Below are positions 12,696-30,167 of a stretch of 64,000 nt of DNA, piece by piece. Source of the stretch: Paulinella micropora (taxonomy: Eukaryota; Cercozoa; Imbricatea; Euglyphida; Paulinellidae); assembly GCA_019918135.1 (NCBI GenBank), contig WBZZ01003063.1:41884-105883 (forward strand). Reading direction: 5' to 3'. Every line of letters begins with the position of its first letter. Position 1 is the first letter of the stretch. A model generated the notes under the pieces. It saw nothing but the letters and a program-made list of their open reading frames with translations. It ran no database searches and had not been told where the DNA came from. The position numbers were made by a program, and so were the translations under genes.

Positions 12696-12890
12696 ATGAA
12701 AATTGCGTGGGTAGGCTCTGCAACGAGATCATCCACAGCAATAAGATTAGACATGTCTGCGGGAACAGACACAAACAACGCATCTGCCTCGAATGAGGGG
12801 TTCGTAACTCCAGCAAGGGGGGGAGGAAGAACGGAGGAAGAAACGATTCCCGTTCCCCATGGAGAAACGCGGACAATGTAGCGGTCATAC
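12696..12890 (+). pseudogene. 5' fragment of a gene split by element 2
   Basis: An ATG frame at 12696 contains a second good start (RLDMSAGTD) and runs into a G-run at about 12817-12823. If the frame slips by one base there, it stays open to 12890. Removing the 14-kb element and one copy of ATAC joins it in frame to the sequence from 26904 (IPQRMVKTKVIADQL). So this is plausibly the N-terminal end of the protein that resumes on the other side. The product is unknown. Confidence 0.45.
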
Positions 12891-13300
12891 AACTAAACAT
12901 TCGACAATCTTGGGGGTATCCCTTTTTCCGAAATTTTCCATGAAGTATATGGACTTTTTTGAAAACGTGTGGAAATGAAAGGAAATCAATTCACTGATTG
13001 CAGAACATATAAAAATAATATTAAAACATGTTTTTATTAATTGTAATACACTTTAACTTCATCTTCAGAGGTGGGCAGGAACCGGTCCGACACGGTAATC
13101 TTTCTCCTTTTTCATAGTCCCGGCTACTATGAATCTATGATGATAACAATGCCCAACATGCAGAATTTGCTTTTAAGTTTGTTTATCTTTGTTTACATTA
13201 AGCATTTTACTTTATTATGATAATAAACATTGCTTTTACCTACAATAAATTCCCCCCGGGGTGGGGGGGAGGGGGGAGGGGGGAACGGGGGAGGAAGAGA
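12891..13300 (+). repeat. Left TIR of element 2
   Basis: Inverted copy of about 26485-26903. It includes the shared blocks GAGGTGGGCAGGAACCGGTC and CAACATGCAGAATTTGC and ends in a G-rich tract at about 13255-13290. Confidence 0.85.
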
Positions 13301-13597
13301 AGTGCGATGTCGCCACGCAAAATACATAGATTCTACAACAAAATTTCTTTAATTACTAAAAAAAATAATAAATCTAACTCCGTAATATCATACTAACTAA
13401 ATTAGAAGTTTGTTTAACTCTTGCACGCGACAAACGTTCTTAATCACGCTTTCGACCATAACAAACCTGCCAGTGCAAAAAATTACGATTAATACTACAC
13501 TACTACAAAGAAAAAAAACACAAAACAAATTCAAACATCTTTCAGATGAAGGAGAAAAGTGAAAGCTATGCAAACTACCTGGTGCGTGCATTTGAAG

Positions 13598-14209
13598 TTA
13601 GCGCCGAGTCAGCGCAAGCGATGCTAAAACAAACTCCCATGCGTTAGGTGAGCTGGGAGCGGTGAGACCGGTGCCGCGTTGGGGGGTGGAAGGTGAGTTA
13701 CCAGCAGACAGAGCGCCAGCTGCCATCCGCGCGATGAGATCCTCCAGCAAGCTTTCTCTCTCGCTCTTACTATTTTTGTTGTTGTTGTTGTTGTTGTTGC
13801 TGTTGTTGTTGCTGATGTTGTTGTTGTTGTTATCATTATCATCATAGTTTTTCTTGTTCTTGTTATTCTTCTTCATCTTCTTCTTCACTCTCTCGTTCTC
13901 TTCTTCTGAGCTTTCCTCCTCCTCCTCCTCCTCCTCCTCCTTCTCCTTCTTCGAATTCTTCCTCTTTCTTCTCTCCTCTTCCCGTTGTCGCTTCTCTTGC
14001 GCCTCTTTTTCCTTCCGATCTTGCGCTTCTTTTTTCTTCCTTTCCTCCTCTCTCAACTTTCTTTCTTCTGCTAGCATTTCCTTAATGGATGCGGCTTGTT
14101 CTGACATTGCCTTGTTCACAAGATCCTGAACGACTTCTTTCGACACGCCGGCGGACGAACTACCCTGAATACAATACCGGTCGCCGTTGTTTTGAAAGAA
14201 GTCGTTCAT
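13598..14209 (-). CDS. Lys/Glu-rich coiled-coil protein with Asn tract
   Basis: Starts MNDFFQNNGDRYCIQG and runs about 203 residues. After a short folded-looking head (SKEVVQDLVNKAMSEQAASIKEML) comes a long Lys/Glu/Arg helix of coiled-coil type, then an acidic and lysine stretch, an Asn-rich low-complexity tract from a GTT-type microsatellite, and a tail with ESLLEDLIARMAAGAL. It lies just inside the left TIR on the minus strand. No family is recognised. The start is chosen as the first Met after a (TAA)n repeat; upstream exons are possible. Confidence 0.5.
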   Translation of the reverse strand: MNDFFQNNGDRYCIQGSSSAGVSKEVVQDLVNKAMSEQAASIKEMLAEERKLREEERKKKEAQDRKEKEAQEKRQREEERRKRKNSKKEKEEEEEEEEESSEEENERVKKKMKKNNKNKKNYDDNDNNNNNISNNNSNNNNNNNKNSKSERESLLEDLIARMAAGALSAGNSPSTPQRGTGLTAPSSPNAWEFVLASLALTRR

Positions 14210-14268
14210 TTCTTGCGAACAAGGCAGTGGCAGAACAAACCAACAGCAACGACAACAACAACAACAAA

Positions 14269-14274
<6 letters not shown>

Positions 14275-14338
<64 letters not shown>
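14275..14338. repeat. (TAA)n microsatellite
   Basis: Pure AAT/TAA repeats over about 60 bp. Similar arrays lie at about 14518-14563, 16218-16288, 16890-16993, 17406-17445, 17475-17525, 17757-17849, 18091-18190, 18353-18389, 18717-18763, 18925-19053, 21535-21615, 21739-21834 and 21928-22040. Each borders one of the interspersed repeats described separately. Confidence 0.95.
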
Positions 14339-14339
<1 letters not shown>

Positions 14340-14340
14340 G

Positions 14341-14514
14341 TATATCTCCTGCCAATTGCTGAGACAAAAGGCCATGTGCATCCAGTCCTCCATTCCATAA
14401 GGAAAGTCTCCACACCAATCGGTGGAATAAAGGAAGTGACGGCATAGAACATCACTCTAGGAGCTTTATACCAATCAGCCCATGGAAAGGGACCGATGGC
14501 CTATGTACTCCCTA
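14341..14514 (+). repeat. Interspersed repeat R3, copy 1
   Basis: About 175 bp, beginning near CCTGCCAATTGCTGAG and ending at CTCCCTAAATAAT, flanked on both sides by (TAA)n. A second near-identical copy lies at about 16289-16465. No coding capacity and no clear pol III boxes. Confidence 0.85.
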
Positions 14515-14564
<50 letters not shown>

Positions 14565-14565
<1 letters not shown>

Positions 14566-14712
14566 GTTTGAAAAAAAAATGTCAGCGCTTCCCGTTAGAG
14601 AGATTATACTCGGAAAAAAAAGACAGGGAAAGGCTCACTGATAGAATGCCACACACACTAGCTAGCCATACTAAAGCTAGTAGCTATACTCCCCTCTCTA
14701 AACTATATGCTG
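14565..14712 (+). repeat. Interspersed repeat R4 (four copies)
   Basis: A unit of about 150-160 bp containing GCGCTTCCCGTTAGA, then AGGGAAAGGCTCACTGATAG, then CCCTCTCTAAACTAT. Further copies are at about 16050-16210 and 18764-18924 (same strand) and 22041-22200 (inverted). Every copy abuts a (TAA)n run on at least one side. Confidence 0.85.
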
Positions 14713-14736
14713 CGGCGCCCAAAGAGACCTTTTGAC

Positions 14737-14779
14737 CCCCCCCCCCCCGGGGGCCCCCCCCCCCCGGGGGCCCCCCCCC
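14737..14779. repeat. Alternating poly-C / poly-G blocks
   Basis: Long C-runs alternate with GGGGG blocks, making a self-complementary tract with no coding frame. Run lengths here are the kind that sequencing and assembly easily get wrong. Confidence 0.7.
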
Positions 14780-14820
14780 TCACAAAAAAAAAGAAAAAGA
14801 AGAAGAAGGAGTAGGAAAGA

Positions 14821-20190
<5,370 letters not shown>

Positions 20191-20320
20191 CTACACGTTG
20201 ACAAACGAGCAAAATGAGTTGAATTCCAAAGACATAACTACCAGTCAGCGCCTTCAACCTTAAAATTTTTCTCGGGCCGGTCTGAAATTTGAACGTGTGG
20301 AAAAAGGGTCGTGTTATTAT

Positions 20321-21517
20321 CAAACTTTTGTGCAGAGATTTTATTAAGAGCATGACATTTCGAGAAGATGTAACAGCATTCCCGCTCTTTCCCCAGCTCA
20401 GAATGAGCGGGAATGCTATTCTTTTTTTCTGTACACAACAATCTGTGGAAAAAACTCTGCACAAAAGTTTGTGAAAAGCGACCGGCATGATTTTGCATTT
20501 CCTTCCTACGTACTCTCAACTCATGTCATCCCTTGCATGTTTCTGCTATAACGTGTTTGTTGAAGCTATAAATGTCATTTCCTAACATTGCACGACCCAG
20601 CTTAATCTATTTTTCATAAACCAGCAATTCGATGAAACTCGTTTTTGGATTGCTGTTTTGCAAACTTTTGTGCAGAGATTTTATTGAGAACATGACATTT
20701 CGAGAAAATGTAACAGCATTCCCGCTCTTTTCCCAGCTCAGAATGAGCGGGAATGCTATTCTTTTTTTCTGTACACAACAATCTGTGGAAAAAACTCTGC
20801 ACAAAAGTTTGTGAAAACCGACCGGCATGATTTTGCATTTCCTTCCTACGTACTCTCAACTCATGTCATCCCTTGCATGTTTCTGCTATAACGTGTTTGT
20901 TGAAGCTATAAATGTCATTTCCTAACATTGCACGACCCAGCTTAATCTATTTTTCACAAACCAGCAATTCGATGAAACTCGTTTTCGGACTGCTGTTTTG
21001 CAAACTTTTGTGCAGAGATTTTATTAAGAGCATGACATTACGAGAAGATGTAACAGCATTCCCGCTCTTTTCCCAGCTCAGAATGAGCGGGAATGCTATT
21101 CTTTTCTTCTGTACACAACAATCTATGGAAAAAACTCTGCACAAAAGTTTGTGAAAACCGACCGGCATGATTTTGCATTTCCTTCCTAGTACGTACTCTC
21201 AACTCATGTCATCCCTTGCATGTTTCTGCTGCAACGTGTTTGTTGAAGCTATAAATGTCATTTCCTAACATTGCACGACCCAGCTTAATCTATTTTTCAC
21301 AAACCAGCAATTCGATGAAACTCGTTTTTGGATTGCTGTTTTGCAAACTTTTGTGCAGAGATTTTATTGAGAGCATGACATTTCGAGAAGATGTAACAGC
21401 ATTCCCGCTCTTTTCCCAGCTCAGAATGAGCGGGAATGCTATTCTTTTCTTCTGTACACAACAATCTGTGGAAAAAACTCTGCACAAAAGTTTGTGAAAC
21501 TGACCGGCATGATTTTG
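20321..21517. repeat. Tandem array of 340-bp units with 151-bp palindromic core
   Basis: The landmark GAATGAGCGGGAATGCTATT recurs at 20401, 20741, 21081 and 21424 (periods 340, 340, 343). Each unit contains a core of about 151 bp bounded by CAAACTTTTGTGCAGAG and its exact inverted copy CTCTGCACAAAAGTTTG (for example 20661-20811). Inside that is a second inverted pair, AGCATTCCCGCTC and GAGCGGGAATGCT. This looks like a foldback or MITE-like element amplified with its flank. Frames inside the units are by-products of the repeat. Confidence 0.85.
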
Positions 21518-21533
21518 CATTTCCTCTTCAATA

Positions 21534-21615
<82 letters not shown>

Positions 21616-21616
21616 G

Positions 21617-21738
21617 TTGCTTGGAGCTGCCTTGCGGGGGTGTCAGTAGAGCCTATCGTCAAATCTTCGTACTCCCCTCACGGGTGAGACGATGGAGGCA
21701 CATGTGCAGAAATGCATTCGCCATTGACTGAGAAGCAC
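21617..21738 (+). mobile_element. SINE copy F, head-truncated, opposite strand
   Basis: Contains the 3' part of the SINE body (GAGCCTATCGTCAAATC to GAGAAGCAC) followed by (TAT)n, on the plus strand. Confidence 0.65.
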
Positions 21739-21832
<94 letters not shown>

Positions 21833-21834
21833 GA

Positions 21835-21927
21835 GTCTTTGGAGCGGAGCCGCGTCACCGAACGGCCCCGTGCTACCAATGGAGGCACATGTCCGACAGG
21901 ATCAAAGGCCAATTGACTGATAAATCT
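21835..21927 (+). repeat. SINE-related fragment with different 5' part
   Basis: Shares ATGGAGGCACATGTCC and AATTGACTGA.AA near the tail with the SINE but has an unrelated beginning (GAGCGGAGCCGCGTCACC). It ends in (TTA)n. It may be a second SINE family with a common tail. Confidence 0.5.
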
Positions 21928-21952
21928 ATTATTATTATTATTATTGTTATTA

Positions 21953-22043
<91 letters not shown>

Positions 22044-22208
22044 GCATAGTTTAAAGAGGGGAGTATAGATACTAGCTTTAGTATAACTAGCTAGTGTGTG
22101 TGGCCTTCTATCAGTGAGCCTTTCTCTGTCCTTTTTTTTTTTTAGTGATTCCCTCTAACGGGAAGCGCTGCCATTTTTTTCATGTGTATTTCAAACTTTA
22201 GGTATGCC

Positions 22209-25189
22209 ATGCTGAGGGCTAGCAAGGCGCCGATATATGTGGCACACCGTGGTGGTGGCTACGGAGTCTTTGCTGATAAATACCTTCCTCCTTCTTTTCA
22301 GCTTGGGCTCCTCGAACCAGGAGGAAAGTCTTTGCGTGCTGCAGATCATGCTGCATTTTCTGATCATTTCACTATGAAAATTGGGAGTTCCCTGCAAACA
22401 GGGATGCATCCAATTAAATTCATTAACGAATCGAGCAGGAATGCAATGCATCTCATCAACTCTTCATCGCAAGGGTTCAACAAGCTCGACGATGACACTT
22501 GCCGACCGAACGTGAAGGTAAATTATGTTAGTTGTTACATACATCCATGCAATGTAAGTTTTTGTTACGTGTGTTGTATTTTTTCTATAAATATTGTTGT
22601 AAATAATGTCAGGTCAGCAAGGGTACTCCTATTGTGACTGTCACCACCGCAATATCGAAAGATCAAGAGATTTTGCTCAGCTATGCACCTAATCCAGACC
22701 TAGAGATAGCTACGCTGCCAAGCGATGCACATCCGGTCTGGTTGAAAGAGGCTGCCAAGGAAGGAGCTAAAATCCCAGTTTTCCTGTTCGAGACTGACAT
22801 TGGTCATGTATGTTTCATCGTTCCTGAGAAAGAACATCCGCTTCCACTTAAGTCAATTTCCTTGCTTCATGAAGCAAAGGTTGAACTTTTAGCGTCGGTC
22901 AGCAGTATTAGTTCTGATGGAAAGCAACCGCTCTCCAGGTCATCATCTATTCCGCCGGAAAAAAAGAGGAAGCTTCTCGACAGCGTGTCCTCAATTTCAG
23001 ATAGTCGCCGCACGCTTCTGCCCAGGGAAAGCTCGGACATTACAGTCATCACAGAAAAATCAAGCTTGAGTGATGCACAGGTAAAAAATAAATAAATGAA
23101 AATTATTACTGAGAAGATTCTTTTTTACAGGCAGGTGTTCCTGACGTTGATGCTAACCTCGACAGCTGGAAACAGTCAGACAGTTCTACTGTCACTACAG
23201 GATATGATGTTAGTAGCTGCAGCAGCTCTAGACTATATCTTCCTACTGGCTCCATGGTAATTTTTTTTCTCTACCTGTCTATGTTCATGCTGGTTAATGT
23301 TCATAAGCGATCTTGTTTGCGTAGAACGTCGACGAAGAGTGTTCAGATACGGATTCAAACGGTGATGCTGCATCTATCAACCCTGGATTGCTTCCTCCTC
23401 TGGTCGGCGTGGACGATGCGGAATTATCCAACGAGCTTCGATTGAACTTCGACGAGCTTATGGAATCGAATGAGCTGTTGTATAACATCATGAGATTATC
23501 ACCAATTCCTTACAGCAGACCACGTAAGAATCCAACGCGCCCCTACACGATGAAAAGTCGCACGAAAGGTGCAGTGAAGCTTCAGAGACCGTCTGCGCTC
23601 CAAAAACTGTTGGGGATTACCTTCGCCGACTTGGACAGGGAAGTTAAGTCTGTCTGCTGCAAAAAGTGGAAGTGTTATTCATTTATCGACACGCGTGATG
23701 TGCTTTACACGAGAGCGAAGAATGCGTCATCGTCTCTCAGTGAGCTTTATTCTTGGGCAGCTTCGCAGCTTGAATCGTTTCAAACAAAAACTGGATCGTT
23801 TCAGTATATGTATTTAACGGAGGCTGTGTGCAAAGTAGCCTGGCAGCGTATCTACGGGATCGGTGATAAAGTTTTGTCAAGAGCACACAAACTTCTTGCA
23901 AATAACACGAAGGTTTTGACAAAAAGCTACTCAACCGTTCCTGAAACAGAAGATGTGGTAGCAGTATTACTCTGCGAGAAGTTCATGGAGAGTTACCCGG
24001 AGATATGCAGCGACGGAATATGGAGGATGCAAGAAATGGCTCAGGACGCAGGAGTCCAAAACTATGTTCGCGAGAATTGGAAAGATATGTGCCTTCGGTT
24101 TGGTTGTTCGAAACGAGTTGATCCAAATAATCCTCCGACAGACAATACGATCAACAAAGTTTGGCGCATGGATTTTCCGCACGTCAAGTTTGTCAGAGGT
24201 ATTATGCATATTTTCGTTATCATTACTTATTACAGGTTTGTTTTGCAGAAGGAGATTTCTCAAAATGCGAGATCTGCACAGAGCTTGCTGCTGATCATTC
24301 TAACGGTTTCAGGACTGAAGTAGAAGCTCAAGAATGGCGTCGCCGTAGCAGGCTTCATCACAAAATTCACAGGGCGTGCCGCGTTGCCAGCATGCAGCGC
24401 AAGAAGGCAGCACCAGCAGATTTTGCTGCCACAGTCATATCAGCCGATATGAAACCGCCAGTGAAGATCCCATCTTGCCGCCGCGCCGCGAAAGATTTCA
24501 AAGGAAAAATTGTGTTTCGCCTTTGCGTTGGAATCAATACCTGCTACACTACCGATACGCATTTTATTCTGACGTACCTTGAAGGCGCGGTAGAACACGG
24601 CGCGAACAGCAACATTACTATGCTTGCCGCACTTTTACATTGGCAACTTTGGAACCCTCGCACAATGCAAGCGTGGAAATTATATCTTGAGTGGGACGGA
24701 GCTGGTGATAACACCGCGTGGGCGATGCTGGGTTTCCTTGGGCTCAATGTCGTTGACAGAGGAATCCGTTTCCAAGTAGAGTCACATCGCAAGCCACCAG
24801 GGCACGGGCACGATGGAGATGATCAGGAATTTCGAGTTATGGATATCGGGTGGAAGAGCACCTTCCTGACAACTAACATCGCTCAAGCGTTATTAAAGCT
24901 CATTCTTGCATTCAAGAAGCAGCACAAGAAGAGGCATGTGCTGGTTGTTCTCGGATGTAACTACGACTGGATGACTCATTTTAGCCCGTGTATGAACAAG
25001 AGTTTCAAAAACTACAACAAACCCTTGGCATATAGAATCACCAAGAAAGATCCTGACGCTTTGCCGACTGTAGAGATCGCTACTTGGGGAGACGCACAGG
25101 ATTTTCATGGAGTGCGTGATGATCCCAGAGGAGAACCGATGAATTTGTTTATCGGACGCCCCGGTAATAATATTATCTATCTTTCTCTT

Positions 25190-25220
<31 letters not shown>

Positions 25221-26327
25221 CTCTCTCTCTCTCTCTTTCTCTCGTTCTATCTATCTATCTCTCTCTCTATTTATGACAGCGACCGACATGCCTCCCAAGC
25301 TTCCAGTCGGCTACTTCGTCAATCCGCGCCTGAAGAAGGATATTCGTGCTTTGGCTACTAAATACCTAGGGCCGGATGAGCGAGCACATGTGGAGGAAAT
25401 GTTAGCAGGTGGAAATTTGACCAGAGTAGAGGTGGATGGAGATTACTTCGAAGGCGGCCTGCCCGGCCGTCCTGCTCATATGTCCTGTGTCGATGCAAAA
25501 GGCAAGGAATGGAGAGCAGAATTTCGATTGATCGACGAGCTACCTGTAAATTGGATGGAGTTGCCTCAAGAACGACAGGAGAAAATGAACGCACTTACGC
25601 GTTTGACCGATGAAGAGCTGCTGTCCTTACCACGCACTTATTTTGTTAATGAAGGACGTCCTCCAGCTCACCCGAGATGGCGTGGTGCAAGACAGCTTAC
25701 TAGCAAAGAAAAGCAGGAGCAGGATTTAGCATTTGGAAATGCTTCTGAGCCTTGGCGGAAAATTCTCACGTTGCTAAGATCGTCAGAGGAAAAAAAGCAA
25801 TTTGCGTCCAAGCAGATGGTAGTTAGCGAATTGAAATCATGGATGAGAATGCATGGTGTTGCAACGCAAAACTCCGATCGGAAACAGTTCAAGAAGGCAG
25901 AGCTTATTGAACAAGCGTGGAACCATTTCGAACGATGCGACTGTGGGTTCCCTGAGGAAGAAGAGCTTGGTGCTGCTCAGCCTGCAGAACCAGTGGCAGA
26001 TTCAGAGGATGACTTATCTGATACTTCATCTTCCAGTTCATCAACTGACTCATCGTCTGATCGATCTTCTGGTTCAGAGGAAGAAAAGCATGGTATTAGT
26101 TTTCTTCTTCTTCTTCTTCTTCTTCTTCTTCTTCTTCTTCTTCTTCTTCTTCTTCTTCTTCTTGTTCTTCTCCTCCTTAACATGATGCTATCCATATTGT
26201 AGATGATTCAGATCGCTCCGACGCAAGTTGGAGAATGCGTAACTCAGGAATCCGTTTGCGCGGACGTCGCCGCGCACGTCGTGCTGCGGGTGGACGTGGA
26301 CGTGGACGTGGACGTGGTCGTATGTGA
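22209..26327 (+). CDS. SET domain fused to DDE transposase-like (DUF7869-type) protein
   Basis: Seven exons join in phase: 22209-22517, 22613-23080, 23131-23256, 23325-24198, 24249-25163, 25280-26092 and 26203-26327 (TGA), about 1200 residues. Exons 1-2 form a SET-like domain: GYGVFADKYLP, then FINESSRNAMHLINSS, PNVKV and AISKDQEILLSY. Exons 4-5 hold a CEICTEL cluster and an RNase-H-like transposase region with VISADMKPP (first Asp), LYLEWDGAGDNTAW (second Asp) and PPGHGHDGDDQEF, similar to the GHTHEDIDQ box of DUF7869 proteins. Exon 6 has a SAP-like helix pair (VVSELKSWMRMHGV), and exon 7 an RGG-like GRGRGRGR tail. Introns carry CT/TA and CTT microsatellites. It is intact as spliced; the SET and DDE assignments come from motif reading. 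Upstream exons are possible. Confidence 0.7.
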
Positions 26328-26484
26328 TTATTTTTTTTGAATGAATTTTTCTGGGTCCGACTTTTTCATAATGGTTTTTGTCTAGGGCAACTGCAACTGT
26401 AACGCTTCTTCTAAAAACTGAAATTAGAAATTTGTTTAACTCTGATAATGCACCAGAATCTGATGTGAAGCGTCCTCCCTCCGA

Positions 26485-26903
26485 CCCATTCCCCCCCCCC
26501 ACCCCCCCCCCTCCCCCCTCTACGTACCAGCGTACGTCACAGCGGGCAAACAGAATTTTTTGAAGGTAAAACCATGTCTTAATATAGTAAAATGCTTAAT
26601 ATAAGCAAGAATAAACAGTAAAAGCAAATTCTGCATGTTCGGCATTGTTATCATCATAGATTCATGGTAGCCGGGACTACGAAAAAGTAGAAAAATTACC
26701 GTGTCGGACCGGTTCCTGCCCACCTCTGAAGATGAAGTTAAAGTGTATTACAATTAATAAAAACATATTTTAATATTATTTTTATATGTTCTGCAATCAG
26801 GGAATTCATTTCCTTTCATTTCCACACGTTTTCAAAAAAGTCCATATACTTCATGGAAAATTTCGGAAAAAGGGATACCCCCAAGATTGTCGAATGTTTA
26901 GTT
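26485..26903 (-). repeat. Right TIR of element 2
   Basis: Inverted copy of the left TIR, with the C-rich tract at about 26490-26520 corresponding to the left G-rich tract. Followed by the ATAC target duplication at 26904. Confidence 0.85.
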
Positions 26904-27635
26904 ATACCACAGCGGATGGTGAAGACTAAAGTCATAGCTGACCAACTCCGGCATAGACCGGAGGGGTGGCCAACTATCCCAACGGTGGAAGCGGAACAGT
27001 TTGCTAACCCGCATGAAGCTACTTCATTCTTCTTCCCCAATAACTGGTATGATGAGAGAGAATGGGTCAAGTGTACCTTTGACGATGGGAAGGAGAAGGA
27101 TATTCTGGGCCTAATGTTCCAGACACACCCAAGCCTCACGTTAAATGGTTACTGTGACATCTTTTGTCTCATCGAGCTGTATACAACCCTAGCTTTAATG
27201 AGTGATAACTTGTTAGACGCTGCGTGGCATGAAAACCACTCTAAGTACCACTCATTGGTGAGTACTTTATTCGTCGACAAGGACAAACAACCCTCCCTTA
27301 CTTTTGCTTACACAACCGAAGAGGTCGACTTGACAACCGCCTTTGACATTCGATGGCCTGCCCAAGGTGCCTTGTTGGAAATGGCTGCGGACCTTCAAGG
27401 AATGAACGTCGTTACGGCACGAAACTTGAAGAACGTAGTCCATGTGTGGGACCAAACCCTTACGGAGAGGAAGAGTTGGCGACAACACTTGCTCCCCGTA
27501 AGTGCGGGTGGAACACATACAACAAGAGTCAGTGATACCCTCAATGAAGTGTTGGACATCCTTGAGATGGGTCCACTCTATTCGGATGGGTGGGTAGACT
27601 CGTTCACAAGAGCAAACACTTCAAGTGTACTATGA
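26904..27635 (+). pseudogene. 3' part of a gene split by element 2, function unknown
   Basis: About 243 residues from IPQRMVKTKVIADQL to ANTSSVL. It has well-mixed protein-like composition (EWVKCTFDDGKEKDILG, TFAYTTEEVDLTTAFDIRWP) but no motif I can assign. Its N-terminal end lies at 12696-12890. After the TGA at 27635, similar protein-like sequence continues in another frame (CAMFELMSQTISDILRIHIA), so the gene is also eroded at its 3' side. I considered a viral nucleoprotein or capsid but cannot support either. Confidence 0.4.
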
Positions 27636-28282
27636 AATCCACGGCACTTGGCGCTGATGGGAAGGCGATCGAGAAAAGATCGCACCCCACGCGGCCATTA
27701 AGCTCTATTGGTACAACTACTGTGCCATGTTCGAGCTTATGTCACAAACCATAAGTGACATACTGCGGATTCATATCGCACGTGAGGTGACCGTCACATA
27801 CGGCCATGATGGCAATCCTCTATAATGCCGGAGGGATGAGCATTGTCATATTCCGGTCAGCACGGATGGAACGACCTTCGGAGAGCAGTGGGGGAGCTGA
27901 TCGGAACCGACCCACACCCCCTACTGAGAAACCGAAGTCGGCCAATAGCAAGCTGGTGGAACAGGCGCTGACACGCCTTAACACCGCCTTGTCGTATGAC
28001 TATGGAAAAAACAACCCCAGGTAAACATCGACTATGGTGAGGGTTTGTTATTATTGTTTGGGTATGCCTACATAGATAGTATGGTGGGGCAATTTGGCCT
28101 GAACGAAGCCGATACCAAACAATTGATAGCAAACAAAGCTAGTCGGTGGGCATCACAGGATCTGTTCAATACCCGGTGGAACCTCTGGGACGAGGAAGCT
28201 GCTAGATTGATCCGTGAGGGAAAGTTAAAAACTCCCATGCGATAACACAATCTGTTCGAACAGAGGGGCCAAATGAGGGTAT
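27636..28282 (+). pseudogene. Decayed coding sequence, unknown
   Basis: Short readable segments in changing frames (27680-27824, 27806-28024, 28045-28245, the last with DEEAARLIREGKLK) suggest a continuing protein broken by stops and indels. No family recognised. Confidence 0.3.
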
Positions 28283-28708
28283 ATGTGCGATGCTGAGATA
28301 GTGGAGGATCTAGCGTCAGCAATGGCACAGAGGATGTGGGAAGCGAACGTCGCTCACAAGGAAATCATAGACCTTCCACAGAAACTCATAACGCCCCTTG
28401 TCAAAACGGACCTGGCAGCGTTGTTAATGGCGGTGCTTAAGGGCATAGCTAGAGCAACAACCACCACGGGACGAACGACAGGCGAATCTTACATTCGGCA
28501 GGTACTGTCGGAAGCGCAGGATGCCGATGACAAGACATTCAAGGTTAAGAGCTTCCGTCTCCACCGACTAGTAGAGATTCGCAAGTGTGATAAAGCATTC
28601 GTGGATAAGACATTCGGGCCTGTGACTCAGGTGGAAGAACGCTTGAGAAGGGCCTCGGTCCTACTCCAGGCAATCCAAACTGTGGTGGTACAATTGTCGG
28701 ATCATTAG
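28283..28708 (+). CDS. Hypothetical protein, helical
   Basis: 141 residues starting MCDAEIVEDLASAMAQRMWEA. Mostly helical in appearance, with a GIARATTTTGRTTGESY segment. It overlaps no other credible frame and lies in the same strand order as its neighbours. Not recognised; it may be a fragment of a larger broken gene. Confidence 0.35.
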   Translation: MCDAEIVEDLASAMAQRMWEANVAHKEIIDLPQKLITPLVKTDLAALLMAVLKGIARATTTTGRTTGESYIRQVLSEAQDADDKTFKVKSFRLHRLVEIRKCDKAFVDKTFGPVTQVEERLRRASVLLQAIQTVVVQLSDH

Positions 28709-28920
28709 GCAACAACAAATGAACCCCAGTTTGACATTTAACGTTTGTCACATCCACATCGTGCGGAGGACAGTCACATGCGGGGTCCAACCCCTACCGA
28801 CGATCATCATCAAGCTCGTCTAATCCATATTGGCAGTCATCGTCGAGCTCCTCGAGCTCTTCGAACCCATATTGGGGCCAAAACAATAGGACGGGCTCGG
28901 GTGGATCGTCGAATCCTTAC

Positions 28921-30167
28921 ATGTCTGCTCCCCCCTACACAAGCGGAAGTACATCGCCATACGTATCGCCGACGAACACGGGCTTTCAGTCACCGCCACC
29001 GGTGGGCTTGAGTTCGCCGCCGCACACGTATCAGCAAACACAGTACACACCGCCCCCATTCACACAGCCTCCTGCACCGCCGGTGTACACACCGCCCCCT
29101 TTCACACAACCTCCCACGCCCTCGACCAGTCAGACACAAGGGGGACCACCCCATGTCAAACTGGGGCGAAGAAGAGGAAGTTGAAACCCATTCCACTGCC
29201 AACATGTCACCCACTGAGCCACTTGCCTATCGAACCCGGACCAGCAAACTGTCCACTCATATGGCACAAAGGTTAGACAGGCTTGGTGCTCCCCCAGCAT
29301 CCAGGTCTGCCGCCCTCTGTGACTATTGGCACCACGTCATTGGGTTCAACTGCCTTCCGGATAGTCGGCTCTGGGTGTGGCCGTGCCTCATGGGTGAGGC
29401 ATGCGCTCGTTGGCACACATATCCAGGCACCTTACAACACACAGTAGCCATGAAGCGGTACACCCGTAGATATATGGCGGGGGAATCGAAGGTGAGGAAG
29501 CCGGATGACGGTGATTGGGTGCCCTGCCCGAAACAGCAGGCCCACATGAAATTGCCCTTCCCGGACGTAGGGGAAGACTGCAAGATCATAATGATGCCAA
29601 ACGGCTATGTGGATGCCTGGCGAGCCGCGTTTGACGGGGAAGCCGAGACCCTCATGCAACAATTCCCAGCGGAGGCAGGAATCACTCCTGAACCAGACGG
29701 GTACGCCCGCTGCGTGCAAACGCAAACGCAAACGCTCACGACACGTCACGTGTGGCGCAGGCCAAGGCCAGCAGGCTGGACAGAAGTCCAACAAGCGGCG
29801 CCGATTCAAGGCTAGACGACCAGCCTTAAGGGCACACACCGGGGTCCGTAAGCGGGTGCGATTCGCACATCCGGTGGAAACGGTAACCGTCGAAGGAGGT
29901 GAAAGACCCGTCGTCGTGACAGACACGGTGGTGACAAAACCACTAGTAGATAGAGTGATGGGGATGAAGGCCACACCAACGCCAGGTCAGGTGACACCAG
30001 TCAATATTGAATCACCGACGGCTAGGGTTGTTGTGTCCCCACCTACATCAACAGTAGACAGGGTAATAAGAATGGAGGCCACACCAACGCCAGGTCAGGT
30101 AATAGCATTCAATATCGAATCACCGACGGCTAGGGTTGCAGTGTCCCCTTCTATACCACGGCGATAG
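28921..30167 (+). pseudogene. Pro-rich/basic protein with 36-aa repeat, frame-broken
   Basis: Three consecutive frames appear to be one protein. 28921-29184 is Pro/Thr/Gln-rich (YTPPPFTQPP twice). 29153-29815 has FNCLPDSRLWVWPCLMGEAC, a cysteine arrangement that could bind zinc. 29607-30167 is Arg/Lys-rich (KSNKRRRFKARRPALRAH) and ends in two copies of a 36-residue repeat containing ATPTPGQV and NIESPTARV. The second switch falls at a CAAACG hexamer repeat near 29716. A nucleic-acid-binding structural protein is possible but unproven. Confidence 0.4.

Noticed and set aside
26904-27635. Fossil of a negative-strand RNA virus nucleoprotein
   Set aside because: The gene order looked suggestive, but I found no conserved nucleoprotein motif and no polymerase sequence nearby.
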